Assembly (NCBI RefSeq): GCF_014898055.3
Contig: NW_023602073.1
Coordinates: forward strand, 83,804,678-83,868,677
Length of the DNA stretch: 64,000 nt
Direction: 5' to 3'
DNA from: Talpa occidentalis
Taxonomy: Eukaryota; Chordata; Mammalia; Eulipotyphla; Talpidae
The notes below the pieces were generated by a model that saw only the letters and a program-made list of their open reading frames with translations, was not told where the DNA came from and ran no database searches. Below are positions 34,109 to 45,506 of this stretch, one piece after another. Position numbers and translations under genes: made by a program. Positions within the stretch are counted from its first letter, which is position 1; each line of letters begins with the position of its first letter.

Positions 34109-34237
34109 AGCGGGTGGCAGGAGAGTTCTGTGCACCGTGTGGGACCCTCGCTGGTGGCCGGGGATTGAACCGGCGCTGCAGAGGCTGCAGGCAGCCTTGC
34201 AACCCAGCACTCAACCACTCCGCCACCAGAGAGGCCC
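34109..34237 (-). mobile_element. tRNA-headed SINE, younger type, 3' half missing
   Basis: The head (CCACCAGAGAGGCC complement) and first half are present. The copy stops abruptly at GCGGGTGGCAGGAGAG, with no GAATTCACCAGAG segment and no tail. Retroposed SINEs usually lose 5' sequence, so loss of the 3' half suggests a later deletion. It sits about 28 bp before the old L1 below. Confidence 0.85.
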
Positions 34238-35327
34238 CCAAATTTTCCACTTTTTAAAAGAATACCAATTTATGTATTAGGAAATTAAAAAATAAATTAA
34301 ATACAAATTAAGACCAAAAGAAATAGAGCCAAAAAAATCAATAAAATTGAATAATAAATCAGAAGAAATTAAGAGAAGCAAAATCTAGTTCTTCAAAAAA
34401 ATCAGTAGAATCAACAAAACACATTTAGTCAGACTGAGAATGAAATAGAGGACACAAATTATTAACATAAGAAATGAAATATGAGACATCACAATGGATG
34501 CCATAGATATTAAAGACTAGGAAAGGGCTACTATGAACAACTCTATGCCTACAAATTTGATAAACTGTTTGAAAAAAAACAATTTTCTTGAAAAACATGA
34601 TCTGTCAGAACTCACACTAAAGAAATAGTATGAATAGGCCCATATTTGTTAAAGAAATTAAATCAATAATCAATACCTTCTAAAACCACAAATACTTGAT
34701 GGATTCAGTGGCAAATTCTACCAAACAAGTAATTATAAATTATACTAATATTTATAAACTCTTTCAGAGAACAGATAGAAAGAGAATACTTCCTAACCCA
34801 TTCTATAAGAACAACATTACACTACTATCAAAACCAGACAAGATATTATAAAAAAACAAAACTGCAGACCATTATCTCCCATGAACATAGCTGTAAGAGT
34901 CCTCAACAAAGTATTTGCAAATAAATTCAAGTAAGTATAAAAAGAATTACATACAATAACAAATGGGATTTATCCCACATAGGCATGTCTGGTTCAACAT
35001 TTGAAAATAAAAGTATTCCATCATATCAGCAGAGAAAAAAGAATTATCATATGAATAGAAAGAGAAAGAGCATTTGACAAAATTTAATACCCATTTCTAA
35101 TAAAAATTCTCAGTAAACTGGAATAAAAGGCAACATTCTCAAATCAATAAAGACTATCTACAAAAGCCGTATAGCTAATTTCATTCTTAATGATGAGAAA
35201 TTTGAAAATTTGCCCCACTAATATCAGTAGGAAGGCAAGGATGTCCCCTCTTGCCACTTCTTTTCAACATCATATTAAATGATCTGGCTAATGCAGTAAG
35301 GCAATAAAATAAAAAATGTATACAAAC

Positions 35328-35375
35328 TTTTTTGTATACATGTATACTAACTTTTTTGTATACATGTATACTAAC
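35328..35375 (+). repeat. 24-bp tandem repeat with palindromic core
   Basis: Two units of TTTTTTGTATACATGTATAC plus TAAC. The core GTATACATGTATAC is a perfect 14-bp palindrome. A partial unit precedes it. It lies between the L1 5' half and the SINE tail. Confidence 0.9.
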
Positions 35376-35631
35376 TTTTTTTTTTTTTTGAAAGAATTAT
35401 TTATACAAGCACTGGGTACAGTCAGAAGCACGGGAGGATGAGAGAATTCACCAGAGCGGGGAACAGAACAGACAGACTGACGAAATACATTGCTGAGGGG
35501 AGCAGCGGGAGGCAGGAGAGGTCTGAGCGCCATGTGGGACCCTCGCTGGTAGCCAGGGATGGAACCGGCTCTGCAGAGGCTGCGGGCAGCTTGCAGCCCA
35601 GCGCTCAACCGCTGCGCCACCAGGGGACGCC
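35376..35631 (-). mobile_element. tRNA-headed SINE, younger type, inside L1
   Basis: Markers: CACTGGGTACAGTCAGAAGC at the left, CCACCAGGGGACGCC at the right. A short internal deletion removes GCCAGAGC between CACCAGAG and GGGGAACAG. The L1 sequence is not continuous across the insertion. No exact TSD seen (TGTATACTAACTTTT against TGTAGTATTTCCTAACTTT is only suggestive). Confidence 0.85.
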
Positions 35632-36970
35632 TGTAGTATTTCCTAACTTTGTAGATTCAACACAATACCAGTCAAAGTCCCACCACATTATTTTATGAAT
35701 ACCGACAAGCTGACTTTAAAGTTTGGAGGGAGAGGCAAAAGACCCAGAATAGCCAACCTGAAAGGAAAAGAACAAAGTCAGGCATAGATGCTACTTGATT
35801 TCAAAATTTACTATTAAGCAATAGTGATGGAGAGAGTATTGTTTGGTAAACGTAGACAAATAGATCCATGAACTAGAATAAAAAGTTTTTAACTAGATCT
35901 TTACCAATAGAGTTAACTGACAATGGAGCAAAGGCAGTATTACAACGTAGCAAAGATAGTCTCTTCAACAAATGGTACTGTAACAACTGGGCATACATTG
36001 AAAACATTCATTTCAACACAGACCTTTCACAAAAATGCACTCTAAATACATCATGGATCTAAATGAGAAATCCAAAAGTAACAAAACTCCCAGAAACTAA
36101 TATAGGAGAAATCCTAGAAGACTTTGGATGTAATGATACTTTTTTAGAAATAGCACCATAAGCACAATATGTAGGGGGAAAAAACAATAAGCTAGATTTT
36201 ATTAAAATTAAAAAGTTCCACTTTGCAAAAGAGAATACTGAATTTGAATAAAAGCCACAGATGAGAGAAAATATTAGCAAAAGACAAACTGATAAAGGTC
36301 TCATTTTTCAAAATATACAAAGAACTCTTAAGCCCCAACAAAAAGAAAACTAACAACCTTATTTAAAAGTGGGCCAAAGACCTCAGCAGATGTCCTGCTA
36401 ATGAAGATATACAGATTGTGCATAAGCACATGAAAAGGTGCTCTACATCATTCATCATCAGAGAAAAGTAAATTAAATCAGCAATGAGAATATAACCACA
36501 TCTTTAGAATAGCTGGTATCTGCATTATTGAAAAACTAAATGCTGAAATGATGTGGAGCAACAGGAACACTCATTCATGATGTTGAGAATGCAAAATGTA
36601 CAGCTAGTTAGGATGATAGTTTGGCAGTCTCTTAGAAAGCTGAACCATATTCTTACTATACAATATAACAATCACACTCCTAGGTATTTATGCAAAGGAA
36701 ACAAAAATTTATGTCCACCCAAAAACCTGCACATGGATGTTGATAGCAGCTTTACATATCTGTCAAAACTTGGAAGCAATCATGATATACTTCATTAGGT
36801 GAATGGATAAACCAAAGTGTTTCCAGACAAGGGCATAGTATTCATTTCTAAAAGTAAAGTACTTACAGAGCTATGAAATTAGATGATGAAGGAATCTTAA
36901 ATAAATATTAGTAAGTGAAAGAAGACAATCTAAAAATGCTATGTAACTGCATGAATATAACTGATGTTAG

Positions 36971-39576
36971 ACTGGAAAAGGTTTATATAGAAAGCAAATC
37001 TAATTATTAATAATGAGAAGTTATATGGTGAAATGGGGTTTTGTTTCTCTAAGGGAACAGTCCCTGTCCAAATCAAGTAAGTTATAATCCACATGTAGAA
37101 TTATATTGCCTATACTTTTCACTAATTTAAAGCATGTTCCTACAAAGAGAGGAATACAAATATTCACAGACAATGTCTTTATATCTAATAATAACTTGCT
37201 TTTCATATCAAAATACTTGTTAGAGCAATTTAAAAAGGTACACTCTTAAGTTCATACAGAGAAAGGAGATTATGTATAGTTTCATTGAATAATTAATCCA
37301 GATTCTCTTTAGAAGTATATATTATTTATAAAAACTAGCTCAGGTATGTTTTGATATTTAGTATTACTGAGGCAAACAGATTTGAGCCCTATACCAACAA
37401 AAATATAACTCTTACTAATTCTTGGTGTTCAAAATCTCTTACAGATTGAAATTTGTCTCTTTGTTGTATGGGGTTCTGTCAAACAATACTGCATACACTA
37501 ATGCAATTGACCAAGGAAAATCATAACAAACATCTCAAGCTCAATTCATAGCATTAATGTATCATTGATTTCAATCAATATTGCATACAAAAATGCAATT
37601 GGACCATCTAAAATCATTAAAAGAATATAAGTTAAAGCCCTGTATGTGCTATTTGAGTAAGATTGATTTCTACTTCCATTATTGAAATCAATTTGGTGCC
37701 ATATATTTTCTGTAATACAGTTAATTGTTTGGGGACATGGAGTTGACTGAAATTTTCATATATTGTGTGCTGATCAGGAAATGTAACATGACAAAATGGA
37801 TTTCTGATAGAAATTTATTTTGTAGCATGCCATATGGGAGATTAATGTGGCAAAAATAGTTAACAATATCTTTCAGGTTTATATATTGCAGATCTCATCA
37901 TTACTTGCATTAGCCAAATTAACTTTATCATTGTTTCTCAACCCTAAGTTTGGAGCCAACTAATGTTACTGAAAATTGCTCAAACCATCTCTCTTGTTGG
38001 CTTTTTAGAGAAATAATTAATGAATATTAAGTGCTTTGTATATTTAATATGCCATTTAAATACTAGAAAGTCATTTTTGCTCAATGAAAAGATCTAATCA
38101 TTATTGCACCAGATTAAAATTTTGTTTTCTTTTATCAAGCTGCATTATTGCAAAGATAGTATATGATTGAATACTGATGACCTCTTTAATCACAAAGATT
38201 TCCGTTTTAGTACACTTTTGTCTTAATGTTTGAAGGATAACCCTTCTGTGACTACTAGATTTCATCAGAAGAGTTTTTAAACATGTTTGATGACAAACAT
38301 TAATACTCTGAGAAAGCATACATCACAGTTGTCATTTTAAAAGCATCCGATATGCTGGGGATTTATTTGTTTATATTTAAAGTTACCTTTACATTGTTGG
38401 TGAATCTATAGAACATCAGCATATTGTGAATATATAGAATATCAGTATATATATTAGAATATATAGATTATCAAGTTTATGAAAGTTTTATTTGCATGTC
38501 AGATTTGGATATGTTAATTGCTGGGTCTGCCACTAAATTATAGTGGTCCAAGCCTTAATTTCTTATGTAAAATGTGAAGATTTATATTTTATTTGCTAGA
38601 GGTACTGAAAGGATTAGTTGGGATTGCAAAATCCAGTTTACTTGATCTTGTAAAGCTTTCCTCTGGGAAGCTCTTTGAGGTGGACTAAAATGGACTATCC
38701 AAATTTTCACCAACCTGTCATTTTGCCATATTTTTGAGAAGCAATTTTTTAAAACTATTTTGTATTTTTATTAAATATAATTAAATGAATGTTTCCCAAT
38801 CTCTAGATACTGCTTAGATTTATATTAGTTTTTTAATTGTCAAACATAAAAACCCATGAGCTTAGGACAAGACACATAGATTGTACTCAGTAATTGTTTC
38901 AGTAAATGAATTAAAGGGGCTTAAATGATTGGCATTCAGCTATAAAGCTACACAAAATAATGCGTTTTCAGTTTGTAAATGTTGTGAAATAATAAAATTC
39001 TCAATGAGTGAATTGAAAATAAACTGAACTGGAATGACCAAAATAATAAAATGTCCTGTTTATTACTGCTCTGAGCATATATAGTTTTGACACTCTAAGA
39101 ATGTCCTTGGAATTGACATTGAGAAATTAGAGCCCTTAAGTTGCAACTTACCTAAAAGAATAAGGAAATTCCTATTATTGATATTCTAATATCTTTATAG
39201 AATACTTTGCCTTAATAGACAAAGCTGATACAGTTCAGTGAAGTGACCAACAATGGAAAAAAAACATATAAACAGTAAATAATATTTTGAAAAAGACAAC
39301 ACCTGAATACAATTATGTCTGTAAAATTTCAAAGTTTGACTGGTTAAGGATGCTCAAAATTGCAAAAAAAAAATGCTAGGAATTTTTTTTATTATTACCT
39401 AGCAATTTCTGACTTTCATTTAATCAAAAATGCCATTGATTGCAGGGCACGGTATTATTTTATGTATAACTAAGGGGGAAAAACACTACTATTTGTAATT
39501 GGAGGATATTATTACACTAATTATGCTAATGTCAGAAATGCAAGAATGTACATTATAAAGTGAACAAAATATAGTA
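36971..39576. other. AT-rich non-genic stretch
   Basis: No gene. About 37484-37524 and 37576-37616 are diverged direct repeats (CAATACTGCATACACTAATG against CAATATTGCATACAAAAATG; offset 92 bp). About 38400-38470 repeats TATAGAATATCAG-like words. The rest looks unique. Confidence 0.4.
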
Positions 39577-39592
39577 TGCATAGCATCAGTTT

Positions 39593-40093
39593 TTTAAATT
39601 AATTATTTTTAATATTTTATTTTATATAATTCTTACATCATTTGTCTTTTTTGCACAATGTATGCATTTAAATTTTTGTTTTGGTTATATTCCCCATACA
39701 ATTGCACCCCCCCTTATTTTGACCCTAATCCTTCCTCTCCTCTCCCATGCCCCGTAGTGTGTCTCTGATTTATAGTTGCTTGTTGATTTTGATTTTTACT
39801 TTGTATTAATTAGTCTTTTTCCTGGTCCCTTATTTAGGTTTTCTAAATTCCTTCAATGAGTGAGACCATCTGGTATTTTTCTTTTTCTTTGTTTATAGCA
39901 GCACTATTTATAATAGCTAAGCTATGGAAACAACCCAAATGCCCAAGAATAGATGACTGGATCAAGAAGATGTTGTACATGTATTACTCAGCAATGGAAT
40001 ATTACTCAGCAATCAAAAAAGTTAAACACATGCAGTTTGCAGCAACATGGACGGAGCTAGAAGCGATCATGCACAGCAAAATAAGAAAGAAAA
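39593..40093 (-). mobile_element. Twin-primed (5'-inverted) L1
   Basis: The left part (to about 39890) is antisense L1 3' end: T-rich tail, TTTGCACAATGTATGCATTT, CCCCATACAATTGC, CCTGGTCCCTTATTTAGG and GTGAGACCATCTGG. At about 39892 the sequence switches to sense ORF2 (TTTATAGCAGCACTATTTAT, GAATAGATGACTGG, ATGGAATATTACTCAGCAAT), ending in GCAAAATAAGAAAG. The two parts adjoin in L1 coordinates, as expected for twin priming. TSD AGCATCAGTTT at 39582-39592 and 40094-40104. Confidence 0.88.
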
Positions 40094-40105
40094 AGCATCA
40101 GTTTG

Positions 40106-40370
40106 TTTTTTAAGATTTTTTTTTTTATTTATACAAGAACTAGGGTACAGGCCAGAAGCGCAGGAAAGCAAGAGAATTCATCAGCGGCAGACTGGGGTGA
40201 AGAACAGGCAGACAAGCCGAAAACACTGCTGAGGGAAGCAGCGGGTGAGACAGGAGAGATCTGCCATGCTATATGTTTCTCCCTGGACAGCCGGGAATCG
40301 AACCCAAGCTGCAGAGGCTGCAGACAGCTTCACAGTGCTGTGCTCAACCTACTGTGCCACCAGGAGGCCC
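40106..40370 (-). mobile_element. tRNA-headed SINE, older type, in the L1 target duplication
   Basis: Older marker AACTAGGGTACAGGCC at the left, head complement CCACCAGGAGGCCC at the right, B-box complement GGGAATCGAACCC. Flanked by AGCATCAGTTTG (40094) and AGCATCAATTTG (40376). The left copy is also the right TSD of the twin-primed L1. Confidence 0.88.
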
Positions 40371-40388
40371 TGTATAGCATCAATTTGG

Positions 40389-41037
40389 AATAACAATTCT
40401 CAGAAAAAAATATACAAATAATGATGAGAGTCATGAGTCATTTAGGTTCCTTTTGCTTAAATGAAATGTGGCAGGCTGTAGGAATCTAGGGAGAAAAATG
40501 ACTTTAGGTAAATTAGAAATTGTTAGTTGATAACAATGAATTAATATGTATGATTATACCATTACATACAATTATATAATGTAAGATGTTAATATGCAAA
40601 ACAAAAAATAATAAGCAAAAAATTAGGATAGGATATTAGGGAAATCTCTGCTATCCTTATAGTTTTTCTGTAAAATGTAAAACTTTTATAAAATTAAAAG
40701 TTTTTTTTAAGGTGTGCACTGCTAAATCAACAAATCCAGCATGGAAAACACTAAATGGGGATAACAAACACTGTTCTCCCATTCTCAATTAGAAGAAAAA
40801 ATGCAGGGATATGATATTGATTTTTGTATCTTCACCTAACAACTCCTTAATGAATTTGCCATGGATAATTAATGAATAGCTTATTTCATTTTGTGAACCT
40901 ATGTAAAAGAGAGAGTTCTTTTGTTTATTGAGCTACTTTATTTTTCAAAGCCTCATTCATGCTAGACAATTATTTAAGTTATTAATTTGTGATATTAACA
41001 TTTATCAAATACATGGAAATTTGGCCTTTTTTTGAAG
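40389..41037. other. AT-rich non-genic stretch
   Basis: No gene or confident repeat seen. Confidence 0.4.
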
Positions 41038-41384
41038 GTGACTTAAACAATAGAAATTAATATTTCACAATTTTGGAGGCAAAAGGTTCAAGATTGAGGT
41101 ATTGACAGGGTTGGTTTCAACTGAGGCCTTTCTTTGTGGCTTGTACACATTTGTCTTTTCATTGTGTGTTCCCATGATCTTTCTTTTGTGTATGTCTGTG
41201 CCTGTGTCCTAATTTTATCTGTTTATAAGGACACCAGTCATATTGGAGTAGGGCCCACCAAATGACCTCATTTTAACTAAATTACCTCTTTAAAGATCCT
41301 ATGTTCAAATGCAATCATACTCTGAGGAACTAAGAGTTGGGACCTCAACTAATGAATTTTTGGGGACACATTTCAGCCTGTAAA
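41038..41384 (-). mobile_element. MLT1/MST-type LTR (ERVL-MaLR), antisense
   Basis: Plus-strand wording CACAATTTTGGAGGCAAAAG, GGGTTGGTTTCAACTGAGGC, TTATAAGGACACCAGTCATA, GGGCCCACCAAATGACCTCA, TTACCTCTTTAAAGATCCTA and GGACACATTTCAGCCTGTAA is the antisense of a MaLR LTR in the correct order, nearly full length. Decay fits an ancient solo LTR. Confidence 0.85.
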
Positions 41385-42424
41385 AATGTCTAACTTGGTT
41401 TCACTGCCCTCTATCCCTACCTCAGTAATGCATTGTGGCTCCAATGTGGATTATCATTACTCCAAAGACTGTGCTCATTTCTTTATAATATCAACATTGT
41501 AATTAGCCCTGATAACTAGGCCTATGGTAGTTCAGCCACAGAAGCAGCTCAATTCACCTAGCTTAAATATTTGAAAATATATTAATGCACGTGACCATTT
41601 TACTTAGAAGTGGGAGTTAGTGTTATAATGGTATAGTAGATTCCAATCAGAGACATTTAGACAATCATTTGCTACTACATAACTGTGCTATCCTAATCCC
41701 AAGATAATAGTCAACATTAAATATGGTTATACCAAAGAAAACTTAGCTTGTAGCAAAATCTTATCAGCTTTGATCTTTTTTTTCAGAGAAAATAGTGTAG
41801 TTTACTTGTCAAGTAAGTTAATAAATATATGAGTACAGTAAGAGGCTCCTTAAGAATTTGAAAGTACAAGAAATTTGATTGCCATTTAGGAGATAAACTT
41901 TACAATCACTACATAATAGATAGAAGTTGATGTAATATTACTGCAGCTATTAATACAACTAACTGAAGGATGTGTCACTCAGAGATAGGGGGTTAGACAA
42001 CCATTAGGAGCTTAGAAAAAGGAGTTACAGAGACAAATATTAGCAGAACACATCTGGGCACTTTCAGCAAATGGAATTTAAACCACTAGATTAGAAAAAA
42101 AAAATGATTAAGTTCCTTTGCCAAGCATCGAAGAGGTGGATTAATTCTTCAACCTGTCTTAATCTTAAACCATAAAACACATATTCTAATGAACATCTTG
42201 TGCCTAAAAACCAATTTTACTTGAGTACATGTGGTACGAGATCTTATTGGTATATATCCTAACTTGGGACCTGCTATTTGTTTTTATACTGTAAGTAAGT
42301 AGACTTTTATGAACTTGGTTAATGTGTGATTGAGCCATGGACCAAATGTCTATGCAATTAGAATATCTGATTTCTGTCTCTGAAAGACTGAACCAATTCC
42401 AGTTCACATTGTGAATTTAGCCTT
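41385..42424. other. AT-rich non-genic stretch
   Basis: No gene or confident repeat seen. Confidence 0.4.
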
Positions 42425-42625
42425 TAAGGTCCAATATCTAGGGATGCCAAATTTAGTAAATAATATTATAAACTTCCCAGTTAAATTTTAATTTCAGGAA
42501 AAAAACCCAACTATTTTAAAGTATAAACATGTCCCTATGCAATATTTGGGATATAGTTAAATAAAGATTATCCACTGTTCTTCTGAAATCCAAATTAAAG
42601 TGGCCCTTTTGTATTTTAGCTAACA
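42425..42625. repeat. Fold-back interspersed repeat, imperfect inverted arms
   Basis: CCCAGTTAAATTTTAATTTC (42476 onward) pairs imperfectly with CTGAAATCCAAATTAAAGTG (42583 onward). Outer and inner segments continue the symmetry (GTCCCTATGCAATATTTGGG at the centre). I recognise the pattern as a common old mammalian repeat but cannot name it. Confidence 0.55.
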
Positions 42626-43702
42626 ACTCCAGAGAAGTTCCTAGTTTTAATGTCCTGACTTAATGCCAGTAGTAAAGGTTATGGTGAATAAACAATATGA
42701 ATGGCAGCATACTTTGGATTTTTTATAAAAGAAGTATTAAATGAAAAGAAATCACTTTTGTTGAAACCCACTAACTAAATGGGAAAAGAATAAAATTTTG
42801 TCCTTTTCTCTTTAAAATGAAAACATCAAATCAATTGATTTTTCTGATTAAGTGAGGTCATATTGCTCTATTTTGCTGATGACATCTTCAAATAAAAGAG
42901 GGTATTTGTAAACTGGCCCCAAAATTTTGCTTCTCTAAACCTATGTCTTAAACTCCACTATTTGAGTTTTTCCTTTCCTGCTGACTTATGGTGGAAATTA
43001 ACCCAGGAGTCCCAATGTTGAAACATTGTATCTTTTCAATACAGCAACACTATACATCTATTACCACGGTGGAAGCAGCATGAAAGGGTGGTTGTCAGGA
43101 ACTGCTTTAAAACCACTGCAGGCAAGAAGCAGTTGACATTCAGGATGAATGAAAGTCAGAAAAGTGTGTGAGGTTTAGCACAAGGAAGCAGCTTTAGTCT
43201 GGGCTATGCAAAACTGTAAGAGACTTAAAAAAGAAAATATTGATGCATAATTTTAAAAGTTGCTTTCTTTCCAAATTTATCTGAAAGACCAAAGTTTTGA
43301 TAAAATTCAAAGCTGTTAACTACTATTTAAATTACTTCATGGATGGGCTAACAGGCAGCAATTTTGTCCAGATAATCTGTGTCAAGCTAGTCAATATATT
43401 CTTCCTTTTTCTCTTCCCTCTCATTTCTGCACTACTATTTAAGGAGATTTCCTAATTTCATGAAACACACCAACCTTGTTCATTGTCTTTTGGAAGGAAT
43501 CCACTTCAAAGGGGCCACAAGAAGAAAATATCTGTCATTTTGAAGAAACGTTCTATGTGATTCCTGACTTTCATATATGAATACATAGGATGATCAGTGA
43601 AATTCATGATTAAGCTAGAACTGAGGAAGCATTTTTTCCCCCTTGAATCTAGTTTTGAGATCTCTCTTTTTTTCCTCATTGTGAGAAGATAGTGGCATTA
43701 TT
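42626..43702. other. AT-rich non-genic stretch
   Basis: No gene or confident repeat seen. Confidence 0.4.
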
Positions 43703-43716
43703 TAAAGTAAATGGGA

Positions 43717-44002
43717 GGGCCTCCCCGGTGGCGCAGCGGTTGAGTGCTGGGCTGCGAAGCTGCCTGCAGCCTCTGCAGCGCCGGTTCGATCCCCGGCCAC
43801 CAGCGAGGGTCCCACATGGCGCGCAGACCTCTCCTGCCGTGCCCACTGCTCCCCTCAGCAGTGTACTTCGGTCCTTCTGCCTGTTCTGCTCCCTGCTCTG
43901 GCTCTGGTGAATTCTTTCACCCTCCCGCGCTTCTGACTGTATGTACCCAGTGCTCGTATAAATAAATAAATCTTTTATAAAAAAAATAAATAAATAAATA
44001 AA
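43717..44002 (+). mobile_element. tRNA-headed SINE, younger type, intact reference copy
   Basis: The best-preserved copy. A-box-like GGTGGCGCAGCGGTTGAG, B box GGTTCGATCCCC, body with CAGCAGTGTACTTCGGTCCT and CTGGCTCTGGTGAATTCTTT, then a TAAATAAATAAATC tail, T-run and (TAAA)n. A pol III-style internal promoter is therefore present. TSD TAAAGTAAATGGGA is exact at 43703-43716 and 44003-44016. High CpG and exact duplication indicate a recent insertion. Confidence 0.95.
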
Positions 44003-44016
44003 TAAAGTAAATGGGA

Positions 44017-45303
44017 AAAAGACATTATAAGAAATGTATCGTAAGTGTGCTGTGTGTTATCACTCAGCAGTCTACATTCACGTGTGCATGTATTTTCGTA
44101 GGACAAGAATAATTTGAAATAGATGTAATTGGAAAGCAAACTTTCATTTGTGGGAATTACACATAGGCCCTGGACTTTCATTTCTGGCTTTTTTTAAAGA
44201 AGCAGTTAAAATAAGCTCTCCTCCTGTTACTTAATTTCAACAAATAAGATAAAATGGAGGTTTAAATTACGTGTCTTGTGGAGTGATTTGGTTGGCAAAG
44301 CCAAAGTGTGTGCATTCTTTAGGAAATAATTACCCTAACAACAACAAGCATTTTCTTGGCTTCCTTTCCAAAGACTCACAAGATACATTACAATTAAAAC
44401 ACAGCAAGCCGACCTACTTTCTTAAGGGTGTTCAAGAATAAGAATGAACAGATATGTCTTTAGTTTTAAGTGTCCAGACTATGAATAGAATCTGGAAAGA
44501 AATTCTGGGGCTCTAAGAGCCTGGAGCTCATGAGTGGGATAAAGCAAATAGCCCGCTGACTCTGACCTTAATGATCGACAAGGGACATATGGTCGTCACA
44601 AAAGATCTAACAAATTTCCTGGGCCTTAGCCATTAACCAACTCATCAGTGAGTGATACACCATTTAAGTAAGTATTGAGTTTTATGGGGATTCAATTGTG
44701 GAATGTATAACTGGAAGACTCAGCCACCTGAGCCCTGTAGTATCAAGGGCTACGTTGTCTATTGCTCCAGGTCTCAGTAGTTTACTGTATCACTCGTGAC
44801 TGAGGTCAAGGTTGTAGTCAGAATTGGGAGAAGGGAGGAAATATTTATAGTGCAGTAGCAGAAGCACTGATGGCACATATTCTCTAGGGCTTGCTGTAGT
44901 AACATCCAGGTAAGCTTGGGTACCAATGGTTCTAAAGGTTCCATCTTACATTTGAAAAATAAAGCAACTTTAGTCAAGTTGCTCAATCACGTTTAGGTTT
45001 TTAGTGGACATCTTAGTATTTTAAGGAGACATTTATCATCTCTGGCTGGGCTTCCATACTTACTGTAGGAATCTTCTGATCAGAAAATCTAAGGGACAAA
45101 CCTGAACACTACCCAGAGATTTGGGCTTAGCCCTCTGCTGTCCTTTTCCAGAGGTCCTGGATTCCCTAAAACTGTACCACCTATAGATATTTACAAATAC
45201 TAGTATGTATTATTTTAGTGTGGAAAGTATGTTTAAAGATAACAAGTGTCACATCTAAATTTACTTTTCACAAGTGTAAAAATTATTCCAGCTTCAGGGT
45301 AAA
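44017..45303. other. Non-genic stretch
   Basis: No gene or confident repeat seen. A 70-codon minus-strand frame at 44774-44986 has no family features. Confidence 0.4.
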
Positions 45304-45506
45304 TGAGTGGTTTTCTACCATGGTCAATTTTGCTACATCGTCCCAGAGGATGTTTGGCAATTTCTGGAGACATTTTTGATTATCAAAGCTGGGGAATGCT
45401 ACTGTTATCTAGTGGGCAGAACCAAGAATGCTGCTGAATGTCCTACAAATCACCTACAACTATCCAGCCCAAAATGTCAGTAGTGTCACAATTGAGAAGC
45501 CCTGGA
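45304..45506 (+). mobile_element. MER20-like hAT DNA transposon relic
   Basis: Starts GAGTGGTTTTCTACCATGG, then GATGTTTGGCAATTTCTGGA, GACATTTTTGATTATCA, GCTACTGTTATCTAGTGGGC, CCAAAATGTCAGTAGTG, and ends AATTGAGAAGCCCTGG. The terminal inverted ends (AGTGGTTCTCAACC type) are recognisable. Confidence 0.8.

Larger units (their letters stand above)
34265..36970 (+). mobile_element. Old L1 ORF2 fragment, interrupted by a SINE
   Basis: Long stretch of decayed L1 ORF2: TCTAGTTCTTCAAAAAAATC (SWFFEKI region), CTACTATGAACAACTCTATG (YYEQLY), GATGGATTCAGTGGCAAATT (DGF), AGACCATTATCTCCCATGAA, then after the SINE CCCAGAATAGCCAACCTGAA, ACTCCTAGGTATTTATGCAA and the C-terminal region to about 36970. Stops and shifts are frequent. 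Part of the RT domain, including the FADD box, is absent at the SINE junction. Older and more diverged than the L1 at 11505. Confidence 0.85.

Noticed and set aside
43717..43800. tRNA gene at the SINE head
   Set aside because: A- and B-box-like motifs are present but the arms do not form a normal cloverleaf, and the head is fused to the SINE body.
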